Shown here: one piece after another, positions 1 to 5,462 of the stretch
How positions within the stretch are numbered: the first letter of the stretch is position 1
Layout of the letters: the number at the start of each line of letters is the position of its first letter
Source: Sulfitobacter sp.
Lineage (GTDB): Bacteria > Pseudomonadota > Alphaproteobacteria > Rhodobacterales > Rhodobacteraceae
Direction of reading: 5' to 3'
NCBI GenBank assembly: GCA_024636405.1
Contig: JAGXHC010000186.1
Span: 1-5,750 of the forward strand
Length of the DNA: 5,750 bases
Notes under the pieces: generated by a model
Seen by the model: the letters and a program-made list of their open reading frames with translations, nothing else
The model's database searches: none
Told to the model about the DNA's origin: nothing
Position numbers and translations under genes: made by a program

Positions 1-88
1 CCGCCGCAAGCGCGGCGGCGTCCGGCACAACATGCGGCGGCAAGCGCATTCTGTTCGACTTATGGCGCTGGCCGCGGGCAATCGACAT
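1..88 (-). CDS. Start of an unidentified gene, cut by window edge
   Basis: Reading on the minus strand from the ATG at 88-86, the frame is open for 29 codons to the edge of the window. The N-terminus reads MSIARGQRHKSNRM followed by a Leu/Pro/Val/Ala-rich stretch. It starts two bases after the stop codon of the upstream small gene (TGA at 92-90), and GAGG lies six bases before the ATG, which supports translational coupling within one operon. The visible residues are basic and do not identify a family. The codons are strongly G/C-rich at the third position. I assign no function. It could be a chance frame, since only 88 bases are visible, but the spacing and ribosome binding site argue for a real gene. 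Confidence 0.45.
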   Translation of the reverse strand, partial: MSIARGQRHKSNRMRLPPHVVPDAAALAA

Positions 89-89
89 G

Positions 90-302
90 TCAGACCTCGT
101 CTTTCACATCTGGCTGGGCGTCAACTGCGGCTGCTTGCGTGTGGGTGGCCTCAAAACCACTGGCCACAAAGAGATACTCATCCTTGTGATCGGTTTCCGT
201 CAGGAAGACCTCCGCCGCGTGCATGGCCGCAGCTTCGGTGGCCGCGTCCACCACCACGCGGTGGGTGAGGGTTTCGATCAACGTCACGATGAGTTTCGGC
301 AT
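90..302 (-). CDS. Small conserved protein, DpnD/PcfM-like
   Basis: This encodes 70 residues. I chose the ATG at 302-300 because GGAG lies six bases upstream. An in-frame ATG at 401 would add 33 Arg/Pro-rich residues that look non-coding. The N-terminal half (MPKLIVTLIETLTHRVVVDA, then an Ala/Glu-rich helix to about residue 38) has the beta-strand then helix pattern of the DpnD/PcfM family, small proteins of unknown function often carried on plasmids and mobile elements. The C-terminal third (about residues 48-70) is acidic and Ala-rich and looks disordered. No signal peptide or membrane segment is visible. It lies between a broken small gene and a gene that runs off the window, all in one direction, so it is probably part of an accessory operon. 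The family assignment is from pattern memory and is tentative. Confidence 0.6.
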   Translation of the reverse strand: MPKLIVTLIETLTHRVVVDAATEAAAMHAAEVFLTETDHKDEYLFVASGFEATHTQAAAVDAQPDVKDEV

Positions 303-353
303 TTCCGGCTCCGCATATGGGCCACGCGGGATACGCTGCCTCCTACGCGGCCA

Positions 354-371
354 AGCCCCCAGTTGGGGGCT
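354..371. other. GC-rich hairpin between two minus-strand genes
   Basis: AGCCCCC and GGGGGCT form a 7-bp perfect stem closing a 4-base loop (AGTT). It lies 20 bases past the stop of the broken gene ending at 391 and before the small gene starting at 302. No T-tract follows on either strand, so it is not a typical intrinsic terminator. It may be an intercistronic RNA stem that affects stability or partially attenuates transcription. Confidence 0.45.
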
Positions 372-390
372 CGCGGGAAACAGACCGGAC

Positions 391-620
391 CTATTTGGCA
401 TGTTCGCCTTCCTTGAATGCGCTGTCGGTGATCTGGCGCAACAGGCTGGCGTAATGGGTCAGCGTGCCGACATGTCCCCAATTGATCTCGTCCGGGTGGC
501 CTCAAAGTGATCGGCACTCTGCGCTTGCAAACGCTCAAGCATCGCGTCGATCTCGCGCTTGGCGGCAAGGAAGGCGTTCAGGGCTTGGTCGTTTTGTGAA
601 GTGGTGCGGCGGTTGGTCAT
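391..620 (-). pseudogene. Conserved small plasmid-type protein, broken by a 1-base deletion
   Basis: The ATG at 620-618 has AAGGA eight bases upstream. The frame gives 41 good residues (MTNRRTTSQNDQALNAFLAA..., an amphipathic Ala/Leu/Glu-rich helix ending in SADHFEA), then 12 residues unlike the rest (TRTRSIGDMSAR) and a stop at 459. Restoring one base between 497 and 498 (a G on the coding strand) recreates a GAC codon. The reading then continues as DPDEINWGHVGTLTHYASLL, RQITDSAFKEGEHAK and TAG at 391-393, for 76 residues in total. The join SADHFEA-DPDEINWGH is smooth, and the second half keeps high third-position G/C. I recall this small-protein family from alphaproteobacterial plasmids and islands, where its function is unknown. 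As written, the product is a 53-residue truncated peptide. A sequencing error is an equally possible cause. Confidence 0.75.
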
Positions 621-690
621 GACTGATTCCTTGCTGTTTCGCGTCGCAAACTGTATCGCGTCTGCAATCAGCGTCGCTCGAATGCAGCGC

Positions 691-719
691 TTGATCAACG
701 AAATAACAAGCGATATCAT
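691..719 (+). promoter_or_regulatory. Sigma70-type promoter for the Nu1-like gene
   Basis: TTGATC (691-696, four of six matches to the -35 consensus) and TATCAT (714-719, five of six matches to the -10 consensus) are separated by exactly 17 bases. Transcription would begin near 726, about 19 bases before the ATG at 745, leaving room for the GAGG at 736-739. The site lies in the 124-base divergent gap between the broken minus-strand gene and the Nu1-like gene. The -35 is part of the 8-bp palindrome TTGATCAA (691-698), which could also be a protein-binding site. No equally good minus-strand promoter was found in this gap. Confidence 0.5.
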
Positions 720-744
720 TGCTTTGATTACATATGAGGCAGTC

Positions 745-1287
745 ATGAACGGCATGAGCGAACGGGACTATTCCAATCATTCTGGTATGTCGCGCGGGGC
801 GGTCCAGAACGCCAAGCGAAGCGGTCGCTTGGTGTTTTATGCCGACGGGTCGATTAACGCTGTGGCATCCGACGCGCGCCGGGCGGAAATGACCGATCCC
901 GATCAGCAGCGCCGATCACTTGGCGGCGATGCGGCCATGCCGATCAGCGGCAGCGGTGGGTCGGACAGTTATCTCAAAGCCCGCACGGCGCTGACCGTTT
1001 ATCAGGCGCAGGAACGCCAACTGGCGATCCAGAAGAAGAAGGGCGCATTGGTCGATCGCGCACGGGCTGAAGCGCTGGTGTTCCGTCTGGCACGGCAGGA
1101 ACGCGACACTTGGGTCACCTGGCCCAGCAGAGTGGCGGCGCTTATGGCCGCTGAAGTCGCAGCAGCGGTGGAAACACGGTCCGGAGCGCCAGTGATGATC
1201 GATGCCACGATCATGCAAAGGGTGCTGGAAACCCATGTCAGGGCGCAACTCGACGCGCTTGCCGATCTCAGGATTTCGCTGGGGTGA
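745..1287 (+). CDS. Nu1-like terminase small subunit / packaging-type DNA-binding protein
   Basis: This encodes 180 residues, about the length of phage lambda Nu1. Residues 4-35 (MSERDYSNHSGMSRGAVQNA and on to the YADGSIN turn) look like the winged-helix start of Nu1-type proteins: an xYAxHxGxSxxAVxxxxxxGR helix-turn-helix followed by a 'dG.In' strand. A polar Gly/Ser linker runs from about residue 50 to 75. A long charged helix follows (about 76-125, with QAQERQLAIQKKKGALVDRA resembling the 'elelrrGrlv' segment of this family), then WPSRVAALMAAE and a C-terminal helical oligomerisation region. In phages the small subunit recognises packaging sites and recruits the large terminase. The ATG at 745 has GAGG five bases upstream; the ATG at 754 is an alternative start. 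No large terminase, portal or other phage gene follows, so it is an orphan. It may be a prophage remnant or a repurposed plasmid DNA-binding protein. The family call is fairly secure; the role is not. Confidence 0.7.
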   Translation: MNGMSERDYSNHSGMSRGAVQNAKRSGRLVFYADGSINAVASDARRAEMTDPDQQRRSLGGDAAMPISGSGGSDSYLKARTALTVYQAQERQLAIQKKKGALVDRARAEALVFRLARQERDTWVTWPSRVAALMAAEVAAAVETRSGAPVMIDATIMQRVLETHVRAQLDALADLRISLG

Positions 1288-1503
1288 AGATGGGGGGATA
1301 AGAAAATCCAAAGACGATAAGATCAGCACATCGACTGGATAGCCTTCCCAATCTTATAGACGCCGCCTCATTCTTGAGGTCGATCTGGGCAAAGTTGCGG
1401 GCGTGACTGACCTCCTCAGGCGTTGTGCCCGACAGCGGCGAATTGTCGCAGCAGGTTTTCATAGCGGGAAGGTCGGCACTCATGCTCTGATACGACCGGT
1501 CGG
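1288..1503. other. Gene-poor junction with a minus-strand coding-like fragment
   Basis: No intact gene is supported here. On the minus strand, from the ATG at 1483-1481, about 41 codons (MSADLPAMKTCCDNSPLSGT... to about 1358) have high third-position G/C and plausible composition. The frame then turns to rare, A/T-ending codons (TCT ATA AGA TTG GGA AGG CTA) until its stop near 1268, overlapping the end of the Nu1-like gene. This looks like the start of a gene whose remainder has been lost or replaced. It has only a weak ribosome binding site and I do not recognise the family. A 10-bp palindrome, CGACCGGTCG, lies at 1493-1502. The stretch may mark the seam between the mobile-element genes and the metal-response operon. 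Confidence 0.35.
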
Positions 1504-1607
1504 GGGTACAGGCGGGAAATGGACACTTTTGCACATGTCAATTGTAGCCCGACATGGCAGAAAGCTGTACCCGAGCCACATCGCCTGCCTGGCAGACCGT
1601 GCAAAAG
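1504..1607. repeat. Cluster of interleaved inverted repeats
   Basis: Several perfect inverted repeats are packed into 104 bases. GGGTACAG (1504-1511) pairs with CTGTACCC (1565-1572). CTTTTGCAC (1526-1534) pairs with GTGCAAAAG (1599-1607). CATGTC (1534-1539) pairs with GACATG (1551-1556). CTGCC-T-GGCAG lies at 1585-1595. CTTTTGC can also pair with GCAGAAAG (1557-1564), extending the CATGTC stem to 13 pairs with two single-base bulges around an 11-base loop. CTTTTGC therefore has two mutually exclusive partners. This could be an RNA switch in the leader of the downstream gene, a recombination or transposon-end region, or a chance clustering. No matching terminal repeat or transposase is visible. 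Confidence 0.4.
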
Positions 1608-1662
1608 CCTGAACATCCCCATTCTGCGCAAAACACCTTTCGAGGCGCTCGTGTGCGATGCT

Positions 1663-1679
1663 CTTAAGCGGCATTTAAG
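1663..1679 (+). promoter_or_regulatory. PmrA/QseB-type response-regulator box
   Basis: CTTAAG (1663-1668) and TTTAAG (1674-1679) form a direct repeat separated by five bases, an 11-bp period. This matches the YTTAAK-N5-YTTAAK form known for PmrA and its close QseB-like relatives, OmpR-class regulators that bind as head-to-tail dimers. It lies 67 bases before the ATG of the exported protein that heads the operon containing a regulator of this class. No strong -10 hexamer follows at the expected distance, as is common for activated promoters. I infer autoregulation of the operon by its own response regulator. The core is short and partly palindromic, so chance occurrence is possible. Confidence 0.5.
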
Positions 1680-1746
1680 GGAAGGGGATCAGACAGGGTT
1701 CAGCGCGTCCAAAGAGATGCCGAAACGATCCTTGAAGGAGATCCAA

Positions 1747-2220
1747 ATGCTGACTGTAAGATATATTGCCCCCGCCCTATTCGGGATTGCACTTTTCGTC
1801 ACCCCTGTGTCCGGCTTCGCACAAAGCACATCTCATGACGGGCATGCCGCAAGCGCGCTCGCTCTGACACTAAACGCTGGTGCCAAATGGCCGGGTGACG
1901 ACAACATGCACAAGGGCATGGACGCCATCCGGACGGTCTTCGCCGCCAATCTCGACGCGATTCACGAAGATCGCCTGCCGGCCGAAGATTACAAGGCGCT
2001 GGCAGCGACGGTGATGGAGCAGACAGATTTCATGATCGAGAACTGTGTGTTGGAGCCAGCTGTTGATGAGCAACTTCACATCGTCCTCGGTCAGGTCATC
2101 GAAGGTGCATCCGACATGGAAGCAGGCAGCGAACCTCGCGCCGGTGCGGTGCTGGTCGTTGAGGCCCTCAATGCCTATGGCGAGCATTTCGAGCATCCAG
2201 GCTGGCAGCCGCTGGACTGA
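1747..2220 (+). CDS. Exported His/Met-containing protein, DnrO-like, of a metal-response operon
   Basis: This encodes 157 residues from the ATG at 1747, which has AAGGAG six bases upstream, the best ribosome binding site in the window. Residues 1-25 form a signal peptide (Arg5, hydrophobic core about 7-20, then SGFA|Q), so the mature protein should be periplasmic. A short HDGH motif (30-33) precedes a helical domain that begins LTLNAGAKW. The domain has scattered potential metal ligands (Met54, His55, Met58, His73, Met96, Cys100, His111, Met124, His147, His150) and ends in EALNAYGEHFEHPGW. This layout matches small periplasmic proteins sometimes annotated DnrO-like, which I recall beside two-component and metal-efflux genes in proteobacteria. 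Their biochemical role is not established. It heads a probable operon with the regulator and kinase, behind a response-regulator box. It may be a periplasmic metal-binding or signal-modulating accessory. Metal binding is inferred, and a single Cys is weak evidence. Confidence 0.7.
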   Translation: MLTVRYIAPALFGIALFVTPVSGFAQSTSHDGHAASALALTLNAGAKWPGDDNMHKGMDAIRTVFAANLDAIHEDRLPAEDYKALAATVMEQTDFMIENCVLEPAVDEQLHIVLGQVIEGASDMEAGSEPRAGAVLVVEALNAYGEHFEHPGWQPLD

Positions 2221-2237
2221 TCTGGCTGATCACAAAC

Positions 2238-2278
2238 GCAAGTCGCACGGGCCGCAAGCGATCGTGGCCCGTGCTTGC
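2238..2278 (+). other. Strong intercistronic stem-loop
   Basis: GCACGGGCC (2245-2253) pairs perfectly with GGCCCGTGC (2266-2274) across a 12-base loop. Outside it, GCAA (2238-2241) pairs with TTGC (2275-2278), leaving a GTC bulge on one side. The structure begins 18 bases after the stop of the exported-protein gene, within the 127-base gap before the response regulator. No run of T follows, so a full intrinsic terminator is unlikely. It could protect the 3' end of the upstream message or lower expression of the two-component genes relative to the exported protein. No convincing promoter was found in the rest of the gap. Confidence 0.55.
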
Positions 2279-2347
2279 TTCGCCACCGGTTCTGACGTTC
2301 AGTGTTCGGGCGGTAGAAAATCGGGGAAACAGGGGTTCATTCGGGCA

Positions 2348-3013
2348 ATGCGCATTCTGCTGGTTGAAGACGACAGCCTTCTGGGCAAGGGCGTGGCCGC
2401 AGGTCTTGTTCAGGCGGGCTGGGCAGTCGACTGGGTCGTTGATGGCCTTGATGCCGAAGCGGCTTTGCGCACCAATTCCTATGACAGCATCGTCCTCGAC
2501 CTCGGCCTGCCGGGCATCGATGGGCTCACACTGCTCGGACGGCTGCGCGCAGCAAAGGACAGCACCCCGGTACTTGTCCTGACGGCGCGCGACACCCTTG
2601 CGGATCGCATTGCCGGACTTGACGCAGGGGGCGACGATTATCTGGTAAAACCGTTCGAGCTGACCGAACTGCAGGCCCGGCTGCGCGCACTTCTGCGCCG
2701 GTCTAAAGGTGCGTCAGGCCCGCTTTTGCAGCACGGCAGGGTCGTGCTTGATCCCGCCAGCCACGCCGTGCTTCTGGATGGCGAACCGGTGGAGGTATCA
2801 GCACGCGAATTTGCAACCTTGCAAGCTCTGATGATGAATCCAGGAAGGGTGCGCACCCGCAGCCAGTTGGAAGACAGCCTATATGGCTGGGGCGAAGAGA
2901 TCGGCAGCAACACGGTCGAAGTCTATATCCACAACTTGCGGCGCAAGCTTTATGCTGACCTCATCCGCACGGTCCGCGGCGTGGGCTATATCATTGTGGC
3001 AGATGACAAATGA
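2348..3013 (+). CDS. OmpR-class response regulator (PmrA/QseB/TctD-like)
   Basis: This encodes 221 residues. The ATG at 2348 starts the canonical MRILLVEDD; the upstream ribosome binding site is weak. The receiver domain (1-115) has the acidic pair Asp8/Asp9, the phosphoacceptor Asp51 in VLDLGLPGIDG, Thr79 and Lys101 in VKPF, so it should be phosphorylated normally. After a short linker, the winged-helix DNA-binding domain (about 125-218) includes VEVSAREFATLQAL, the recognition-helix region (SNTVEVYIHNLRRKL) and the closing RTVRGVGYII. The LDLGLPGIDGL and GWGEEIGSNTVEVYIHNLR segments resemble the QseB/PmrA/TctD branch. Its stop overlaps the start of the kinase gene (ATGA), indicating coupled translation. 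The box at 1663-1679 suits this subfamily and suggests that it controls its own operon. The input signal cannot be read from this protein alone. Confidence 0.92.
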   Translation: MRILLVEDDSLLGKGVAAGLVQAGWAVDWVVDGLDAEAALRTNSYDSIVLDLGLPGIDGLTLLGRLRAAKDSTPVLVLTARDTLADRIAGLDAGGDDYLVKPFELTELQARLRALLRRSKGASGPLLQHGRVVLDPASHAVLLDGEPVEVSAREFATLQALMMNPGRVRTRSQLEDSLYGWGEEIGSNTVEVYIHNLRRKLYADLIRTVRGVGYIIVADDK

Positions 3014-4371
3014 TCCGCTCGCTGCGCCAACGGCTGCTGATGATTCTCGGCAGTAGTCTTGTTGCGGCCTGGCTGGCCACAGCACTTTTCTCATATCTCG
3101 ACACAAGACAGCTGATTGATGAGATGCTGGACACCCAGCTGATGCAATCAGCCGATCTGCTTATTATCCTGCTCGACCGCCTGCCGCAGGGCGATCTCGC
3201 GGAACCTATGCTGCAACAACCGGACGCGGATGCAAATCAGATGATTGCCTTTCGTGTGCAGGATGGCCCAGTTGGCACGACAGGCGGAACCGTGGGTTCA
3301 TCGAATTTTCCAACGGGCCGTTGGCAACAAGGGCTTCGCGATGCAGCCACTGATGGTCAGATCTGGCGCGTGTTCGGTACATCCGACGGTGCGGGGCGAC
3401 GTATCGAGGTGGCGCTGCGCCAAGATGTAAAAGGAAAATTTGCCGACCTCGTGGCCGTTCATATCCTGCATCCGCTGTGGATTGCGATTCCGCTTCTCGC
3501 AGGTTTGATCTGGCTGTCTGTAGGATGGGGACTGCGCCCGTTGCAGGACATCACCTCCGCCGTGGAGCGACGCAGCCCCGATGACATGCAGCCACTCGGC
3601 GTGGGTGCCGCGCCCGATGAAATCCGGCCGCTGCTTGAGGCACTTAACCGGCTGTTTGGACGTATCGCCCTGCTTCTTGATCGCGAGCGCCGCTTTGCCG
3701 CTGATGCGGCGCATGAGTTGCGCACGCCGCTCGCAGCGATCAAAACGCATGCTCAGGTCGCCCGGCAAGAACGAGACCCCGGAAAGTGCGCATTGGCAAT
3801 CGACGGGGTGATCGAAGGTGCCGACCGGGGCACCCGCCTGGTGGAACAGCTGCTTGTGCTGTCACGGCTGGAGCAGGAAGCGGTCATCGGCCCCTGCGAG
3901 ACCGTGAACATATCAGATTTGGTGATCGAATGCGTTGCAGCAATAGCGCCGAAAGCCGCAACCGATGGTATCGATCTGGGGGCCGCTGACATGCTTTGTG
4001 ATCGGGCGGTTGTGAACGGGAACGCTGATCTTCTTCGGATCATGCTGCGCAACCTGCTTGATAACGCAGTTCGCTATACCCCTGAGGGTGGCGATGTGAC
4101 GACCACTGTCGAAACCTTCGGTCAGGCCGTCATTCTTCAGATCACCGACGGTGGGCCGGGTATTTCCTCGGACTTGCAGCAGCGGGTGTTTGATCGATTT
4201 TACCGTGTGGCGGGGAGCGGGCAGCAAGGGTGTGGCCTGGGCCTTTCGATTGTTTTGCGCATTGCCGAACTGCATGGCGGAACTGTCAACTTTGAGGGCG
4301 GAGCAGGCAAAGGCACGTTTGCCGTTATCGTTACTCTGCCTATCGTCGACCGGATGAAATTGTCGAGCTGA
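3010..4371 (+). CDS. Sensor histidine kinase partner (QseC-like)
   Basis: This encodes 453 residues; the ATG overlaps the regulator's stop by four bases. Membrane segment 1 is about 10-29 and segment 2 about 153-173, enclosing a periplasmic sensor domain of about 120 residues. A HAMP-like linker follows (about 174-225, with LRPLQDITSAVERRSPDDMQ). The dimerisation and phosphotransfer domain carries the H-box FAADAAHELRTPLAAIKTHA with His235. The ATPase domain has the N-box RNLLDNAVRYTP (Asn348, Asn352), G1 box DGGPGIS (380-386), F-box FDRFYR (394-399) and G2 box GCGLGLSI (407-414), all intact. This architecture matches the QseC/PmrB/TctE group and the neighbouring regulator. The sensor domain between the membrane segments (about 30-150) contains no His and no Cys but many Asp and Glu, unlike His-dependent copper/silver sensors of the CusS type. 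If it senses a metal, acidic residues or Met would have to bind it; otherwise another envelope signal is likely. Confidence 0.92.
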   Translation: MIRSLRQRLLMILGSSLVAAWLATALFSYLDTRQLIDEMLDTQLMQSADLLIILLDRLPQGDLAEPMLQQPDADANQMIAFRVQDGPVGTTGGTVGSSNFPTGRWQQGLRDAATDGQIWRVFGTSDGAGRRIEVALRQDVKGKFADLVAVHILHPLWIAIPLLAGLIWLSVGWGLRPLQDITSAVERRSPDDMQPLGVGAAPDEIRPLLEALNRLFGRIALLLDRERRFAADAAHELRTPLAAIKTHAQVARQERDPGKCALAIDGVIEGADRGTRLVEQLLVLSRLEQEAVIGPCETVNISDLVIECVAAIAPKAATDGIDLGAADMLCDRAVVNGNADLLRIMLRNLLDNAVRYTPEGGDVTTTVETFGQAVILQITDGGPGISSDLQQRVFDRFYRVAGSGQQGCGLGLSIVLRIAELHGGTVNFEGGAGKGTFAVIVTLPIVDRMKLSS

Positions 4372-4409
4372 GGGCCTTACACGCATCTCCTGCGGCTTCG
4401 AGGCTGCTG

Positions 4410-4454
4410 ATCCCAGAATTGGGATGGAATCCTAGTCCGCAGCGCGCGCTGCGG
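4410..4454. other. Two palindromes between convergent genes
   Basis: ATCCCA-GAAT-TGGGAT (4410-4425) is a small 6-bp stem-loop. CCGCAGCGCGCGCTGCGG (4437-4454) is a perfect 18-bp palindrome. Both lie in the 120-base gap between the end of the kinase gene (4371) and the end of the convergent LysR gene (4492). Neither is followed by a T-tract on either strand, so they are not textbook intrinsic terminators. Their position between convergent genes fits a role in 3'-end formation or pausing in both directions. The rest of the gap shows nothing recognisable. Confidence 0.35.
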
Positions 4455-4491
4455 CCCAGTGTCGTATACCCGGGCCAATGAAACGTTCGGA

Positions 4492-5388
4492 TCACATTTC
4501 CGGCCCTTGGTACATTTTTCTCAGGCTTTCCGCCAATGCCGGTGTCAGGAAATCAAGCACGACGCGGATGCGGGCGGTGTGGCGCAGGTCTTCGTGGGTC
4601 AGCAGCCACAGATCAAGGGCGAAGGTGTCGGGCAGTTCGGCCAGGCGGATCAGGTCAGGTTTTTGCTCGGCGATGGCACAGGGCAAAACGGCGAGGCCCA
4701 GCCCTGCTTTGGCCAGTTGCACGGTGCAGGCGACCGAGTTTGAGCGGATGGCAGGCCGCACACCGGGCAAGAGTTGTGCGAAAGGCCGGGTCAGTGCTGC
4801 GTGGCCGCCATCGAGACCGATCCAGCAGTGCTTTGCCAGATCAGGATCGGGATTGGCGGCGCAATAATCCGGCGCGCCATAAACGGCAAACTTCAGCTGA
4901 CCAACGCGGCACCCCACCAATGTCTCGGGTGGGGTATTGCCGATGCGCAGGGCGATGTCGGTTTCACGCCGCGACAGGTCCAGCGTCTGATTGCCGACGG
5001 CTACTCCAATCTCGATGCGGGGATAGATCACACGAAGCTGCGCAAGATGGTCGGGCAGCAGCCAGAGCGCGAGCATATCGGTGGCGGTGATGCGCACGCT
5101 TCCGCTTAACCGCAGATCCTGACCTGTGACCGTGCGGTCAAGCGTGGCAACATCATCCTCGATGCGCACAACAATACCCAGCGTTTCCTCGCCCGCCGCC
5201 GTCAGCGCATAACCGGTCGGCAACCGTTCAAACAGCCGCACCCCCAGCATTTCTTCAAGCCCGGCAATCCGGCGGAATACCGTGGAATGGTTGACCCCAA
5301 GGCTGCGCGCCGCCCCCGAAAGGCTGCCCGCACGCGCCACGGCAAGAAACACCCGCAGATCATCCCAATTGGCAAGCTGTGCATTCAT
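4492..5388 (-). CDS. LysR-family transcriptional regulator
   Basis: This encodes 298 residues, the normal length for the family. The start is the ATG at 5388-5386, with AAAGGTG about nine bases upstream, and the N-terminus begins directly before the DNA-binding domain. Residues 8-67 form the winged helix-turn-helix (WDDLRVFLAVARAGSLSGAA, recognition helix around NHSTVFRRIAGLE, then RLFERLPTGYALTAAGE). A linker helix covers about 68-92. The effector-binding domain begins at SGSVRIT (about 95) and includes the DLSRRETDIALRIG segment (137-150), VGCRVGQLKFAVYG and AKAGLGLAVLPCAIA (226-240), as in LysR proteins of the small-molecule-binding class. It diverges from the HMA-domain gene across 96 bases, the classic arrangement for a LysR regulator controlling its neighbour and itself. 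Regulation of metal handling is inferred from that neighbour only; the effector cannot be read from the sequence. Confidence 0.92.
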   Translation of the reverse strand: MNAQLANWDDLRVFLAVARAGSLSGAARSLGVNHSTVFRRIAGLEEMLGVRLFERLPTGYALTAAGEETLGIVVRIEDDVATLDRTVTGQDLRLSGSVRITATDMLALWLLPDHLAQLRVIYPRIEIGVAVGNQTLDLSRRETDIALRIGNTPPETLVGCRVGQLKFAVYGAPDYCAANPDPDLAKHCWIGLDGGHAALTRPFAQLLPGVRPAIRSNSVACTVQLAKAGLGLAVLPCAIAEQKPDLIRLAELPDTFALDLWLLTHEDLRHTARIRVVLDFLTPALAESLRKMYQGPEM

Positions 5389-5408
5389 GCAAGGACACCT
5401 TTCCGCTT

Positions 5409-5462
5409 TAGCTACTGCCTGTGCGCTCAGTGTGTAGCTATATGTTGTTCAGAAGCAACAAC
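5409..5462. promoter_or_regulatory. Divergent LysR-HMA control region with two dyads
   Basis: TAGCTAC (5409-5415) and GTAGCTA (5434-5440) form an inverted repeat with 18 bases between, reinforced inside by ACTG (5414-5417) and CAGT (5428-5431). TAGCTA is itself palindromic, so it is also a direct repeat with a 26-bp period. Next, GTTGTT (5444-5449) and AACAAC (5457-5462) form a dyad with a 7-base spacer; T5448 and A5460 are 11 bases apart, as in the T-N11-A core of LysR sites. Both dyads lie between the two start codons (5388 and 5485). TATATG at 5439-5444 is a possible -10 for the HMA gene, without a good -35. These are candidate operators for the LysR protein, by position and symmetry only. 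Confidence 0.45.

Noticed and set aside
339..344. AGGAGG on the minus strand as a ribosome binding site
   Set aside because: No in-frame ATG, GTG or TTG lies 5-10 bases downstream, and the nearest out-of-frame start gives only a very short peptide.
303..401. Extended start (ATG at 401) for the 70-residue minus-strand protein
   Set aside because: The added residues are Arg/Pro-rich, run through the GC-rich hairpin and overlap the end of the upstream gene. The ATG at 302 has its own GGAG at good spacing.
559..744. Upstream extension of the Nu1-like reading frame to an ATG at 559
   Set aside because: This stretch lies opposite the broken minus-strand gene and across the divergent promoter. The promoter at 691-719 and the GAGG at 736-739 place the start at 745.
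1502..1509. GGGGGTAC as a Tn3-family transposon end
   Set aside because: The sequence after it does not follow a Tn3-type 38-bp repeat ending in TAAG. No second end or transposase is visible in the window.
2279..2320. A promoter directly before the response regulator (TTGCTT with TTCAGT 17 bases on)
   Set aside because: Only about three of six bases match in each hexamer, too weak to separate from background.
3298..4386. Minus-strand frames opposite the kinase gene
   Set aside because: The plus strand encodes a full kinase with all catalytic boxes, and the opposite frames show no domain pattern or ribosome binding sites.
4459..5109. Long plus-strand frames opposite the LysR gene
   Set aside because: They are shadows of the LysR gene, which has complete family motifs along its full length on the minus strand.
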